Assembly: GCF_051622035.1 (NCBI RefSeq)
Contig: NC_135367.1
Span: 13,196,501-13,260,500 of the forward strand
Reading direction: 5' to 3'
DNA: 64,000 nucleotides
From: Arctopsyche grandis
Taxonomy: Eukaryota; Arthropoda; Insecta; Trichoptera; Hydropsychidae
The notes beneath the pieces were generated by a model. The model was not told the origin of the DNA. It saw only the letters and a program-made list of their open reading frames with translations, and did not search any database. Made by a program: the position numbers and the translations under genes. This document shows, in pieces, positions 1 through 13,300 of this stretch; position 1 is the first letter of the stretch; every line of letters starts with the position of its first letter.

Positions 1-165
1 AAATTGACATGGAGTCAAAAATATCCAAGTATGACCAGCAGTACTGGTGAAATACTTTGCAGAAATTATTTTCAGTCGTGGTCTACCCAAAGCTAGAACT
101 CGGAAACCTTTCTGTGGTTAGCATTGACGCAACCACCGAGCTACATTGCTGGCTAATGCCACTAT
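1..165 (-). repeat. tRNA-derived SINE, family S (cut by window start)
   Basis: Reverse strand carries the family head (GCTCGGTGGTTGCGTCAATGC region near 145) followed by the body words CTGGTCA..TTGGATAT..GACTCCA. The same words in the same order recur in the copies near 1.1, 14.5, 19.5, 26.3, 29.7, 37.1 and 43.5 kb. The 3' end lies outside the window. Confidence 0.7.
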
Positions 166-1117
166 GATCCCATCTTACATAAATAGGTATCTTATTGTCA
201 GAGTGGTATAATTATAGTTCTTTTACTTAAACCTAGAAATAAAAGTATAATTTATTGTTAGATATGATGTATAATTATGTACATATAATGGGCCCGTTTG
301 AAAGATTACACAGAAGGTTGGGATATTGAAGAAGCATGATTCTATTGTAGATTTTTCAATGCTGTTCTGCATTCATATATATTATACATGTATATAATGT
401 TTTCATTCGAACAAAGGGATTTCTAAATTGTGTCAATGAGTTCGGTGTCACGCTTTATATGTACACACACATAGTAGTATATATAGTTCATGGTAGAGAT
501 GTGTGGAATATATGTATATATACATGTGGCAGGGGTGAAACAAAGGACTTCTAAAAGGCACGAAAAGGGCGTAAAATCCCCACTCGGGAGAAAAGAAAAT
601 TTATCGAATTAAAATGGCGCGCGCGACGTAAACTCAGTTACGGAAAGCAATTCCCGAAAACCGCAACGTCAAAGGCGTTTTGTGCGAATCGGACGCGTTC
701 GAATCCACCCTTGGATATGTGCTTAGATGTGTGGGTGTTTGCAAAAACGAAGCGAACATCCATTAGCCGGCGCCAAATCAATTTGCGATAGTGAGGGTGG
801 GATCGAAACCCGAAAGGGTTGACGACTTCGCCCTCTAATAAACACGTTGATTAAATTTTCAATTGTGTCGAACCACTTGTTGACGATCGAACGAAAGCCT
901 CGAAACGACAACGACAAGGGTAGAGCTCTTGTCACATGTCGAGGCACCCTCCATACTGCCAGATTCAAGATTATAGACAGTCCTCATTTATTTAATGCAT
1001 ACTGTAATGATCGTCTAATTCCAAAGATACGTTTATTTTATAAAACATGTACATATGTATTGCCAACAATTATTTAATGGCTAAACTCTGCAATATGAAA
1101 ATGTATTATATGTGTAT

Positions 1118-1325
1118 AACATAGCTCGGTGATTAGTGTGTAATGCTTTCAACCGAGGGGTCATGGGTTCCTTCCCTGGCTCGGTGTTGCTAACTAGACT
1201 TTGGATATATGTATGTGACTGGAGGACAATCGTTTCCTATCAGAGTTAGCCAATTTATTTGTTGAAACGGTTCCACCAAATTGACGATTTTAGTGTGTAT
1301 TGCCACTTCCAAGGGTAGTTTATGT
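1118..1325 (+). repeat. tRNA-derived SINE, family S
   Basis: Starts with a tRNA-like head (AGCTCGGTGATTAG, a box A-like word, then GGGTTCCTTCCC near a box B position) and continues into the family body: TTGGATAT, CGTTTCCTATCAGAG, GCCAATTTATTTG, GAAACGGTTCC. The 3' end is diverged. Confidence 0.7.
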
Positions 1326-1558
1326 TTTTAAAGAGTATATTAAGATTATGACTATTCAGTCAACAACCCAAACCAATCAATGTTTCTTTATTTTAATTTT
1401 ATTTATAATTTTAATATGAAAAAAATTCTCTATTAAATCCTTATATTATATTTTAAAATATAAACTTTTTATTATCATTAGTATATTCGAAGAATTGTTT
1501 ATTATTTACCGCACTGATTGACTCATGTTCTGACCATACTGTACTCGTTAAATCGGAT

Positions 1559-2165
1559 GTCATGACTAGTGGCCGGATCCACTGTGCGCTGTTTATTGTT
1601 CAATTGTTGTAAATGCTATTCAATTGTTGTATTACGTTCACCCAACCTTTTTTTTTGTGCTCTAGCTTTGTAAATAGAGCCAAACCGCCCCGATTCCTAG
1701 AAAAAGCACTGTCTATATCCGCAGTCTAGTCATGACCAGAGATCGGCGGCCGAGATGTCGCCATAAAATAACAATAGACATTTTTTGTGGCCGCCGCCCT
1801 TTAGTTATGACTAGAGGTAGGATAGTCACAGTGCTATCCATTGTTCGGCAAACCTTTAACAATGCATTTACCACCTTTGAACAATACACGGCCCCCTCAG
1901 GCTCCGGTGACTAGTTATGACCGGCTAAATTCTTATAAAGAACTGAACTGAACTCGGAGTCAAATTCTATGATTAACTGTCGCATCAAATATGCGGTTTA
2001 TATTTATTTATTTTTTACTATTTTACCACAATGACATTACCACAATCCAAGTCGTCACTATGATTATTTTTTTGCTCTCTTGCTTTGTGGGACAATAGTA
2101 ATTGATAATAGTGAACTATTTTTTATGGATTAAAGCATCCTGGCCGCCTAAGTCTAGTTATGAAC
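1559..2165. repeat. Mosaic of inverted and direct copies of a CTAGTYATGACC word
   Basis: The word CTAGTYATGAC or its complement occurs at about 1560, 1726, 1803, 1909 and 2154. The pair at 1726 and 1803-1814 flanks inner inverted GGCGGCCG / CGGCCGCC blocks, giving an imperfect terminal inverted repeat of about 27 bp around a short AT-rich core. The outer copies at 1560 and 1909 flank a second, larger unit. It looks like nested small MITE-like elements. No transposase is present and the family is not recognised. Confidence 0.45.
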
Positions 2166-3309
2166 AATGTCTATCATTCCTGTCTAATCTCGCATATCTT
2201 ATTGAAAGTATGTTTATAGCTTTATGTCTACTTATGACCGTATGAAGAGTGAAATTAAAGTATGGGTGCTTGAACGATAAGCGAATCACATATGTACATA
2301 CATACATATATCAGTATTTACATATATGTCTACATACATATATACTGAGAATGCTTTTTTTTTCGTTATAAGAGACAATTTTGTCCGAAACAAAGAACGC
2401 ACACGTTATTTTTGTTGCAAAGTTTTTTTTTGTGTACAGTTTATAGACAATTTTGTTGATGGAACGAGTATTTTTCTACAATTGAAACACAACTGTCTGG
2501 TTAGAAGCTACAATAATGTATTCAATTATATCGTGTCGTCGTTAACAATGTATGCACTATCACTATCGTATAAAAACGTATTCTGAATTGTATGGCTTTT
2601 GTATATATGTACATATACATATCATTTTACCCAGAAAGAATAATGTAGACACTATGCAAACGTTCCGTAGCAATATTCAATGCCTCTCAAACTTAATATT
2701 ACACTTCTGTATATTGAAAGCAAATAACATACGCGTATCACTTTTTGAGAACGTAACAAATATTGTCGAACACGTCTACGATCGTATTGAATGCACTTCA
2801 GCTGCACTGGGTCGTTATTTTGCGTACTTCAATACATATTGTATTTCGCGTAAAGTGCATGTGTATAGAATATGTATGTTCCAGCATTCGTATAACTACT
2901 ATTGCACTTTAATGTCCACCCATCTGTTTATTTTATTTTGTTTTATGCCGTAGCCAGTTGGTGTGGAATGGAAACGTTCAACGTTTACTCGTATTATTGT
3001 CGGTGGGTCTTTCTAGTGTTTCGTTTTTGGTTTTCAACGCCAGTGATCTTCCTGGTGGAGTTTTGTCGCAGCGTCGCTTATCCGAGCCAACTCCGTCTAA
3101 AGTTTTTCATAACTTTTCCTACAGATTTTATTTCAGCACTTTGCAGCGTTAAATGCAGTGAAAATGCGCTAGAACGGTTCCTTTTATATTATTAAAACTC
3201 GTAAATTAACTTAGACTGGAAATTTTTCAGTATTCATTTATAAGTTACTTACATATGTACATATATACCTATATTGAATACAAAATCGTTATATTTTTAT
3301 ATTGAATGC

Positions 3310-3391
3310 ATTTTTTCTTTCTTTACAGGTAAGCAACATTGTTAATTGTTTTTTGAACGCACACACATTATACATAGCAGTACACGTGAGT
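3310..3391 (+). promoter_or_regulatory. Recursive splice site (ratchet point) with downstream RS-exon donor
   Basis: A long pyrimidine tract (TTTTTTCTTTCTTTACAG, ending at 3328) is followed directly by a strong donor GTAAGC at 3329. That is the juxtaposed acceptor/donor of Drosophila-type zero-nucleotide exons in long introns. A second strong donor, CAC|GTGAGT, begins at 3386, so a 57-nt recursive exon 3329-3385 is also defined. Read in phase 1, the phase of the intron entering the exon at 24736, it meets a TAA after four codons, so retention would be deleterious. It lies in the presumed long aPKC intron. An ordinary 57-nt exon is the alternative, since frame 0 is open. Confidence 0.6.
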
Positions 3392-4715
3392 TGATTTATT
3401 TTTAATTATTTTATAAATATAGCAGTACATAATTATCGTTCAATGTATGTGTTATACATATTTAATTATAGTCCAGTAATTTTAATGTAAATTTAAATCC
3501 AGTATATTTAATGTAAATTTTTCAACGAAATTTTACTATTTTTTATTTGAAAAATTGTGGGCGGAAGTTATAAATTTTATGTGCGATGGTAATTAAAACA
3601 TTGATTTTTTTATTATAAGTTATAGGGATAATTGAATCATAATATATAATTTTTTGAATTTTCTTATAATATTTCAAGCTTCATTCAATTTATATAGCGT
3701 TCATTTCTACATAGTATGTATATGAAGTTCATATTTTCTATCGTCAAATGAAGAACGAACCTTTTGTATTTTTACCGGTAAATTTCTAATTTATCTACAC
3801 ACATATGTATTCAATTAATTACTATTTATTTCGTTCTTCGTCTTCTTAATACATATGAATTTTATGCATTTTAGATGCATCGTTACTATAATATGCAGTA
3901 CCCTTTATTTGGATCATTACAAATATGTTCTCCTATGACTTACATACCTACATATGTATATATATTTACGCGGAGTCTTTATAAATCTTCGATTTCTTCT
4001 TTATTTATTATTTTAGCTTAGCTAAGGCTTAGATAGCAGAAATTAATATACCTATATCAATTTTTTGTATCAATCTATTCCTCTTTAATTAATCAATAAT
4101 ATATTTTTCGCCATTGACTTCGGTTAATGCTAGCATTCTCCTAATCTATTTATTACATTACTCTTTCGCTACTAGTTGTTCTGTATAAAAGGAAAAATTG
4201 CATCGGGTTGGTTTGCCGCCTCCTAAAATAAATCTCTCTGGATATTTCATTCGGGATTTCGGTTTTATAAGTAGGGCGACCCGTCGTCGTCGGTTATTTA
4301 TTGGGACGCCACCTATAACCGGCCATTGTGCCACCCCCGGGCGTACAGATATCGCCGATATTATATTATATATATATGTATGTATGTACATATATCTATT
4401 GGGTATTATATTTGTACATCCTGGCCAATAAATTATTTTATCAGCGACCCCATTGTGGTGACCCGTTTATCCGGAAAGTTTCGTGTGCATTTTTCGGGCA
4501 ATCGCACACAACGAAATGCACCATTCGAATGCACACACATTTCATTCAAAACGATCGAGATATTATATTATTGCCTACTACTATACTATTATATGTATAT
4601 TATCATAGGCGTATTTATTGTTTGCGCTCATGTGAATGCGTGAAATTAAATCGATGCCTGATTATAAGCTTGATATCAATTCAATGCATTTTAGTATATA
4701 CCTATATATGTAAAT

Positions 4716-4835
4716 AAACCACATCGTAGTGCACTGGTAGAGCTATTGCATATCAGCAGAAGGGTGGTAGGTTCAAGTACCGGCCAAATACGCTGATTGC
4801 GAGATCTTGTGGTTATTAAAACACAGATTGACCTG
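4716..4835 (+). repeat. tRNA-derived SINE of a second family
   Basis: A tRNA-like stretch with a box A-like TAGTGCACTGG at about 4730 and a box B-like GGTTCAAGTAC at about 4771, followed by an unrelated tail. It does not fold as a clean cloverleaf by eye and lacks the other SINE's body, so a functional tRNA gene is unlikely. Confidence 0.5.
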
Positions 4836-5094
4836 TTATAATTTACCGATTTTTCTAGCTTTATTTGCTATATATCAAAAGAAATGTTGATTCTTACACA
4901 TTTAGATTTCTCTTGTATTGAATTCTTAACCTGTTATGCTTCAAAAATTGTTAGTACTTATGTACAAAAATGATTTAACCATCGATATGTATATGTATCG
5001 CCTTGGGGTACTCCTGTCATAGGACATGTGTATGATGTACATATGTACATATGTATGCACTTGGTTGTCATCTATCAAAGAAATGCATATATTC

Positions 5095-5185
5095 TCTTAG
5101 GTTTTTTAGCCATTTTTAAGCGGTATATTATATTACAAATACCGAGCGAAGCCTGGTAAAACCACTAGTGTATATTAAATATAGT
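5095..5185 (-). repeat. End fragment of the ACTAGTGGTTTTACC dispersed element
   Basis: Reverse strand reads ACTAGTGGTTTTACCAGG, CTTCGCTCGGTATTTGTAAT and an ACCGCTTAAA-like word, matching the start of the larger copies at 48.7 and 50.3 kb. Only this end is present; the minisatellite core and the other end are missing. Confidence 0.6.
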
Positions 5186-6761
5186 ATATACATACGTATG
5201 TATGTACATGCATATATTATATTAAAATATACACATTCAAATCACTATTTCCCTTTCTTCATTTATTGCATTGAACCTGCTTTACGAATTAAGTGCATAT
5301 AATTTAGAAACGCACATCCAGTCATTTTTCAGCGATAGTTAATTTGTGTTTAATTTTAAAACTCGTGATAATCAATACAGTTAGCATCGGCTGTTTTCGT
5401 ACTTTTCAGAAATTCAAATGAATTATCAATTATTTCGCACCATTTTGTATATCGTAGAATATGCAAAGTCCGCGATATGGACTTGGCATATCAAGGCATT
5501 TCTGCATTTCCGTCCTTGCATTCAACTGCAGCTGAATGAATGTATGTACATATGTACTGAACAAATACCTTTTGAACATTAATCGTTTCGCATTCGCAGA
5601 GATTTCCCTAGGTTCGCCGGCAAACAATCGTTTTGATTTACGTCCGAGATTAAAATTCAGGAGCAAAAAGACGCAGAGTGTATGTACATCGTTCCGAAAG
5701 AATTTTCACGTTGAAAACGCCTTCTGCTGTAAGCGTGTTAATAATTTATGCATTTGATTCGGAGGAAATAAACGCCGAATACTCGTTTTAAGACAAAGAA
5801 AAATACAACAATTTTCGCTCAAAGAACATTAATCTTTCATTAGTTCAACATACTTCATATAGGTTTGATCGAATTATTCAGCGGCTGTACATGTATATCA
5901 TTACCAAATTTGCATTTATTTGAACTATGCATGTATGTACGTGTTTAAAATTTTCCTATGTTGTTCGCGTCGATATATGTCCCCAAGGTGGGATTACGCG
6001 AAATTGTGTACGAAGCACTTCAGGTACGTGTATTTTTAAAACCCTCTATATTATACCCTTCCTGCCTACTCCTTTATAGGATTAAATGCGCCCCAGAAAA
6101 CAAATGTCTTCCATACAAAAGGTCACTAAATATAAATCTTCTCAAAACGATCGATCCATAAATATAATACTTCGTAATGGAAAACACGTGCGAGCGAAGG
6201 AAAAAAAAGTGAAAACAAACACGACATGCAAATTTTATATATTTATGTACAATGTAGATATGTATATAGTGAAATGAAATATTGACATAAATCGAAAAGC
6301 TGACAAGCGGATATTGTGCTCGACGTTTTCGTTTCTAGCATGTGTACTTTGTTTCCTGTTCGTTCCTCGATAAGTTGTAATATTATATTTTTTTATTTCG
6401 CTTAGTTTCTCAAAAAAACAGAGCAAATGAGGAAAAAATAAATTATGAGGTCTCTCGCTGGGTCTTAGACGATTCGCGTAAGCAGAAAAGTTCGCCTTTC
6501 TTTTTTGAGTATGCAAATTTCACGTACAAGAGACAGGATTGCTTTGTAAGGATGCTCGAATGTACTGAATTCAACCTACAAACCGTTGCAATTCTGCAGT
6601 TTATGTAAATGGCGCATTTTGTAAAGGTTGCTTTATTTTAATCCACATAAATAGAAATACATTAAAATCTTTGACAGAATTATCGTGACCATTTTCTATA
6701 AAATCCATTGGAAAGTAATGTATTTTACGTTCATACAATAATTTCTATATTTGGTTCAAAC

Positions 6762-7365
6762 CAGGGCTGTGGAATCGAAGTTGGAGTCGCGGAGTCGTAG
6801 CATTTTAAGCGGAGTCGGAGTCGTAAAAAATTAAGCGTCTGCGACTTCTTTTTATTATTTTCTCTAAATAATAGTATTATGTCAACTAGTGTCTCCTATT
6901 TTATTGAAGTATGTAAATCCACAAATAAATTGAAATTAAATCATTTCTTTATGAATCATAAATTTAAAAAACATACATTTTAAATAAAATCGTTAAATAT
7001 ATTTTGATGCGTTGTAGCCAAAACTGATTAATTTCTCCGTCTTATATAATACTTTCTTTTATTCCGAGTTTATTTATTAAATTAATTATTTTGTTTATGA
7101 AATTCATATATATGTACATACATATATACACTATGAATGTTTTTACTTTTTATTTATACATATGTATATCATTAGCAATAATTCAGTTAATTGGATTACA
7201 TGTCAATTTTGAGTGATTTTTTTAATTCCTTTAATATTTTTATGTTTTGAAAATCGCTAGCATTTCTATTACTAACAATTTCATACGTTGTAGTCGGTGT
7301 TGGAGTCGAATCATAAGATAAAGTCGGAGTCGGTCGGTAAATTTTGAAGCGACTCCACAGCCCTG
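6762..7365. mobile_element. Non-autonomous hAT-like element (MITE), ~604 bp
   Basis: Bounded by near-perfect terminal inverted repeats: CAGGGCTGTGGAATCG on the left and, on the reverse strand of the right end, CAGGGCTGTGGAGTCG. Both are followed by GGAGTCG-rich subterminal repeats. The flanks GTTCAAAC and GTTAAAAC match at 7 of 8 bases, as expected for an old 8-bp hAT target duplication. The inside is AT-rich with no open frame of note, so it must have moved with a transposase from elsewhere. Confidence 0.75.
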
Positions 7366-9844
7366 GTTAAAACTTTAATGTCACAATTCGTTTGACAGTC
7401 ATCCATAGTCTAATATTTAATCAACATTGATTAAAATCACATTATCAATGAACAGTCCAATTGCGAGGAACGATGAGGTATCTTTATTATTAAAAACGAT
7501 GCATCACTTTTATCGATCGTTATACATACTATATTTGTAGACACTGCATCGCATTATGTATTATACTTTTACTGTCGATTTCAAATCGCTCACTATGACA
7601 TATTTTGAATTTTTCATTCAGCAATACATCTTAATTATTTCATATACACACGTACTCACATCGCTTTCAATATAAAAATCTACATAGAAAACATCTAAAC
7701 CGGCAAATAATAATACGACATCCATATTTTGAAATTCACCCAACACACAAACCGTTATCTTATCTCTGATAATACGTACAATGAAATGGCCGCAGCACTC
7801 CTCTGTGCCGGTGTACAATAAAGACCAGAATCGTTTAATTACACACTAGCGAATCTTAAATCTCATTCGATAACGATTCGATAAATTTTATCCCACTTTT
7901 TCCCAAATTAGTATCACTCGTATCCGCCTCGATATCGCTCGCGTTCAAAAACAGTGTTCGTTCCATAAACTATGATGTATAATATGTTCAGTTTAGGTTG
8001 TCATCCCTTCGTTCCCGAAGTAGGTACAGTTAATTTGATTTCACGAATCGATTGTACGTTTCATGTTATTAAAGTTCTGTCGGATGTATTTTTGCTACTA
8101 CGGAGCCATACGAGTTCCCATTTTCCCCTCTCGCATCAATCATGAATTGCCAATCAACGTCGACATTCGGAAAGGGCATGGAAATGATAACGGGTGGGTA
8201 GCTAATGGGCACGTCGGGTGAAATAGGCACGATAACCTATCTAACCGTTAATCTAACTTTTCACGAGTTCCATCCTGTCGACTGTTGTGTATAGTTCATC
8301 TACAAACCTTCTCGTGTAAAGTGTGCTCAATCAACACGTTATCTTATGCCCTGAATTGAGATCTAAATTTTACGAATTCCATACAGAATATGTACATATA
8401 TTCGTTGATGTTTCAACATCAATATGTAATTGTGCGCATTTAATTAAATTTTATCTTCGACGTTCGTCAGCTTATTACGCACCTCGTTGAGTATTTGTTG
8501 CATTATCTTATCGATCTTTTTTTTGTTTCAAGGTATAATCAGTGCATTTTTGTGAATTTTCATACGGTTTTCGAATTGTGATTTCTTATAATATAAATTG
8601 CAATCATGAGTATGTGGAATAATATTTGTGATGCTGCTTACATATACACGCAACTCGTGGCTTCGTTCGATTTCGAAGGTCTAAATCTTCTTATCAGGGA
8701 ACGCCGTTAGTATAACTTTTTTCTTTTGTATCTGGTTCTAAAAGTGAAACTGTATATTTATGTATATTGAATACGTTCTCTGATAAATTCTAACGAACGG
8801 AAAAGGTGGTTGGATCAATTCGCAATGCATGCACTTTATCCATTCACTGATTATATCAGAGGCTGCATATTCTATGCACTTACATATGTACATATATAAT
8901 ATAATTGTATCATAGGGTGGTTTGAGTTGAATGTACATACATATAATTAGGCATAAAATTGTCGCAAAAATATTTGTTTATAGTGTTTGTATGATAATAT
9001 TGTCAGTCGTGTATTATGTAGTACTAAATCATACGTGATAATGTTCTTCATATCTACATACTCGTGTATTTATTTTATTTTTGTTTATAAATTTCTTACA
9101 TATTCAAATGCTTTGTTTATATAATATCGATGTATAATTTAAGTGTTTTAAGTCTTACAGTTCCATATATGCAAGAGCAATTAGATTACCTTCCCTCTGG
9201 TGTATGATAACAATTTTGAACCGCTCTAATCATTATGCCTACGTGTATACCTCGTTCCACAAACTTACAATATTACAAGACTCGTTTTCCCAACTTTTTT
9301 GATGTATGTATTTCGTCCTAGAGTTTGAAACTACATATACAAAAATGTTTTACATAGTGAAATACATACTTATTTTGCAAGATAAACATAAACTATTAAA
9401 AATATATAGCAAGCATTAATTTTTAAACGTTTTTTAAATATTTTAAAGGTGTCTTAATAACCTAAAAATCTATGAATGATCACAATATGTCTCCTAAATG
9501 AAAGATATTACAAACATGTATACAAAAAACATTTTTGTATACAATATACAAACTACTGTTTGCGATAAAAACAAGTCTCGAGATATAGCAATTTGGTAGA
9601 ACAGAGCGCACCAATGTATAGCATAGTATTAATATTTGACCATTGTGGATTAACATATGGTAGACTTTTGAGCATCATTCATTGTATGTAATTTGAGTCC
9701 CAAGTAATTGTCTTCCTCGTTGTATATATGTACATATGTATGTATATGTAAGACTCTGGATACTTATTGACATTTGTGTACGTATTTGAAACCAACCTTA
9801 ATTTTCTTTAAATATGCTGATTCATTGACATCAGATATTTTAAA

Positions 9845-10310
9845 ACCTATTGTAGCCTGGGCGTGAAGAGTGCTTTTCGAGATCGGAGTGCTAGAGATAG
9901 TTTATTGTTGTTCCGTTAAGGAGCAAGCTTCGGTTGAATGCACGAAACTAACCCGCCGAATATTTATACACAACGTGTACTCTCAACAAAGAAAGATCAT
10001 TGGTCGATGTGTCGCGAAACCTTATTGGTTGTTGTATACCAGAGGTGGTAAAAGTATTTAGTTAACAGTAATTGCATACAAAAATAGTCTCAATTAACGA
10101 GCATAACAGGTACTAATATACCATAAATATTCATTGCCGTTATTTACATCAATTTCTTGGTTGGAATTCATCCTTTATTAGTCGAAATAAAAGGTTAACG
10201 CCCAAAACATAAACCACGCTAGAAAAAAAGCCCTCGTGGCCACCACTACTGTACATGAACGCAAAGACCTTTTTGGCGCGAATGTACGATCAAGTTATCA
10301 GTACTACATA
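9845..10310 (+). repeat. Dispersed LTR-like repeat, copy 1 (with inner insertion)
   Basis: Shares with 27,725-27,960 the blocks TATTGTAGC.TGG, a TTTATTGTT word, CGCGAAACCTTATTGGTTG and TTTTTGGCGCGAA, in the same order. Here a ~210-bp segment starting CAGAGGTGGTAAAAGT and ending CCACCACTACTG separates the last two blocks. It resembles a further small element with hAT-like ends. No coding capacity; whether the repeat is a solo LTR is unproven. Confidence 0.45.
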
Positions 10311-13300
10311 CTTAACCAGTGGTTGAAGAGCACTAATCATTTATCTGTACACTACAATATTTTATCATAAATTTTGCTGGTATAAAAACATAGGCGTATA
10401 AATAGGTATTCATCCGGTGTTGAAATTCCCCATTGCATAACGGCCGACGATTGCTTATTGTTTTTTTTTCTTCTGCACGTTTCCTTATCCAGCTGCAAGC
10501 TTTTCACAGTTTCGCGTCATGGTATATCTATACATCATTCTGTTCCAGTTTTTCACTTTTCCCATTTTCCGGAAGTCGACGCTTGCTATTTGGGGCATAC
10601 GCGACTTGCATTTCGCAACGTTTTGGCAACGCGGTCGATATATCACGTTAGACAATGTTCACTTTTGCCAAACTTTATTTATTTTAGCCCCCCATTCCGA
10701 GCGGCGTGTTTACACCGACCACCAAAGAGTTTGTTTGTTTGTTTGCTTTGCGAGCGAACGAGCGTGCTTTCGGTTCAATATAGCACTGTGCGGAATAACT
10801 ATTCCACTGTGATGGATGTAAAGCCTCCGATTCGATTGTGTGAAATTGTATATATATGTATGTATGTATATCGAGTGTCGGTTTCGGTGATGCTGTGGCA
10901 TACTATCGTTAATATATAATAATTTATTATGTATTCAATTTGCGTGACGTTCTTCTTCACCAGTATTCCTGCTTGTTGGATTATGGAGTATCTGTCGTTT
11001 CCAGCACATTGTTTTCATAGCGACACAACACACGTACTCATATCATTTTCCATTTTTATTACATGGTTTTATTTATTTTCTTGAATATTTGTCAAAATTT
11101 GAATTGCAATTTCCCCCTCCCAAAGTTTATTTTTAATCATCAGCGAATGTTATTATATAATTTTGGATAAATGTTTCTCTGGTTATCATATCAATTAATC
11201 GATATTCGATTTATGAATATGATGTGTTTTAACTGAAGTGAATTTTCTTTTGATGATAACATACATATGTATGATATATAATATAATATGTATGCTTAAA
11301 ATCGAAATCACGATTTAATATTTTAATAATTTGAACGTTCTGGACGATAATGTTTCAATCATGTCGGTTTAAATATCAAAAGATTTTTTTTTCAGGCTGT
11401 TCTAAAAAGATAAATCCGACTATGAAGGGTCGGTTTATACAATTTTAAAGTTTTTAATGATCATATACTTTAACGAGCGTTCTGATCTCGTGAAAACTTG
11501 CGCCAAAAAGTGCTTAGTTTTTTTAAACTCTTCTGGTTTTTGAATCATTGCGTGTATTTTAATGAAATTTAAAACGTATTAAGTATTTAAAACGCATCAA
11601 TGCATCGAAAAATCACTTATTTATGTAAAAAAAAAAGTCCGTGACGATACTTTTTAAATTTAATAAAAGCTTGACATCGTTTCAACATTTCTTGAATCAA
11701 TAATAACGTTGTATTATACATATAATTATTAAAATTCACATACGTTTACGGCTCCAATTATATAGTTTTAATATACTCGAAATAATTATGAAATTTTAAA
11801 TTTTGCGATATCTATCGAAAATACGATATCGTGTATATATTTTATCATGAATTATTTTGTCTTATATTTTTACTGCATCTCTTAATAAAATTCTAAATAG
11901 TCAACGAATCGAATGATTTATCATTGTATGTATCTCAGGACGCTTCGTTGGCGTCCGTGGTTGTTTGAACGAAGCAACGGTGGGACGCCAACGTGACATC
12001 CGCGGTCGGTTAAGTGTTAAATTGTTCAACAGGAGCACGCAATCCCTAGCCTCAGTCATTCATAAAATGGTTACAATATTTATTTATTAAGATTTAGTGT
12101 TTAAATTTGGTTGTAGCAATTTAACACGTCTGCTTTGATTTTCATAAATTTTGATAAAGCGTTTATTTTCCTAATAAGTTTTTATACGACATAAAAATGC
12201 GTGTTATAATCAAATTGTCATTGCAAATAAATGAGGCCGTCATCACAATAATTTTGTCTACGTTTACATATGAACGTTTAATAATTCGTAGCATAATTTT
12301 GCATCATAAGTTGATTGTCATTCTGAAATTCGACTGTGGCTCGACTCTAATTAGATGATATTGTTCGTACAAATTCAAGTCAAGCTGGAAAATTAGAATT
12401 GCGCTTATTAATTTGCATCAATGCTTACTTTTTGACCGCCCCAATTCGGTTCACCTCAGAGAGAGAATAACGGCATTAATAAATCTCAAATTATGCAATT
12501 ATATTCCAAACTCCCTTTACCATCCCACCCCCCACCTCGGACGAGTTAATCACGTCGTCGGCCGACACAGTTTCACTTTTAATAATAAACATTGTTACAA
12601 ATGACCGTTCGAGTGACGACTGTATAGCATTATAAGGGATGAGTTAATGTGCGTGTCTCTTCCTCCACGAAAATATCCATAAATAATCCCTTAAGGCTGC
12701 CGGTGCCTTTCTTTTAATCCACCACCCGAATTAATTACTTCCACCCCCGCAGCTTCCCACCCACCACGGTCTTTTCGAAGTTTAGCACCCCTCCCTAACT
12801 TCCGACGGAGACGGTGGATAATGTGAGAAAAAGCGGAAGAAGATGGAGGAAAAGGGCACCCTCCCCCCCATCCTTAATCACTGCAAACACGAAAGTATCC
12901 TTGTTTTTTAGTTGTCATCTCTTTCCGATCTCTATGTGTGGTCCTAATGTCTGAACGACACGCTAGGATAATACGATTGCTAACACTGGAGTTGGTAAGT
13001 GTGATGGCGTGTTCGGATTAGATTGGGATGTGGTGAATTGAATGATATATCAAAATTAGATTTATGTACATATGTAAATTTTATGTGAATAAAAATAAAG
13101 AATCAATTTAAGTTTTCCGCTTTGGCTGTCTAATACACATGTATATTTATATTACACTACTATTATACCTATATCATACATATTTTTATTTTAAACATAA
13201 TCAATACCGGACAAAATTCGAAGTATGAAATTTAATATCACCAAAGATGACATATCTATGCCTTATTTTGCGAAATAGCATGCATCATAGTTTTAGAGAC

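Noticed and set aside
4716-4800. tRNA gene
   Set aside because: Box A and box B words are present, but the cloverleaf stems do not pair convincingly. A SINE head is more likely.
5958-6021. Exon-like segment ending KVGLREIVYEALQ before GTACGT, considered as a PB1 exon
   Set aside because: No acceptor with a pyrimidine tract upstream and no match to the PB1 pattern. The phase does not fit the exon at 24736.
8515-8536. Second recursive splice site (TTTTTTTGTTTCAAG|GTATAA)
   Set aside because: Acceptor ends in AAG and the donor GTATAA is weak. Far less convincing than the site at 3,328.
10458-10919. 153-codon open frame on the + strand
   Set aside because: Overlapping frames of similar length, no domain, no splice context, and it ends in microsatellite-like sequence. 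A CpG-rich non-coding island explains the openness.
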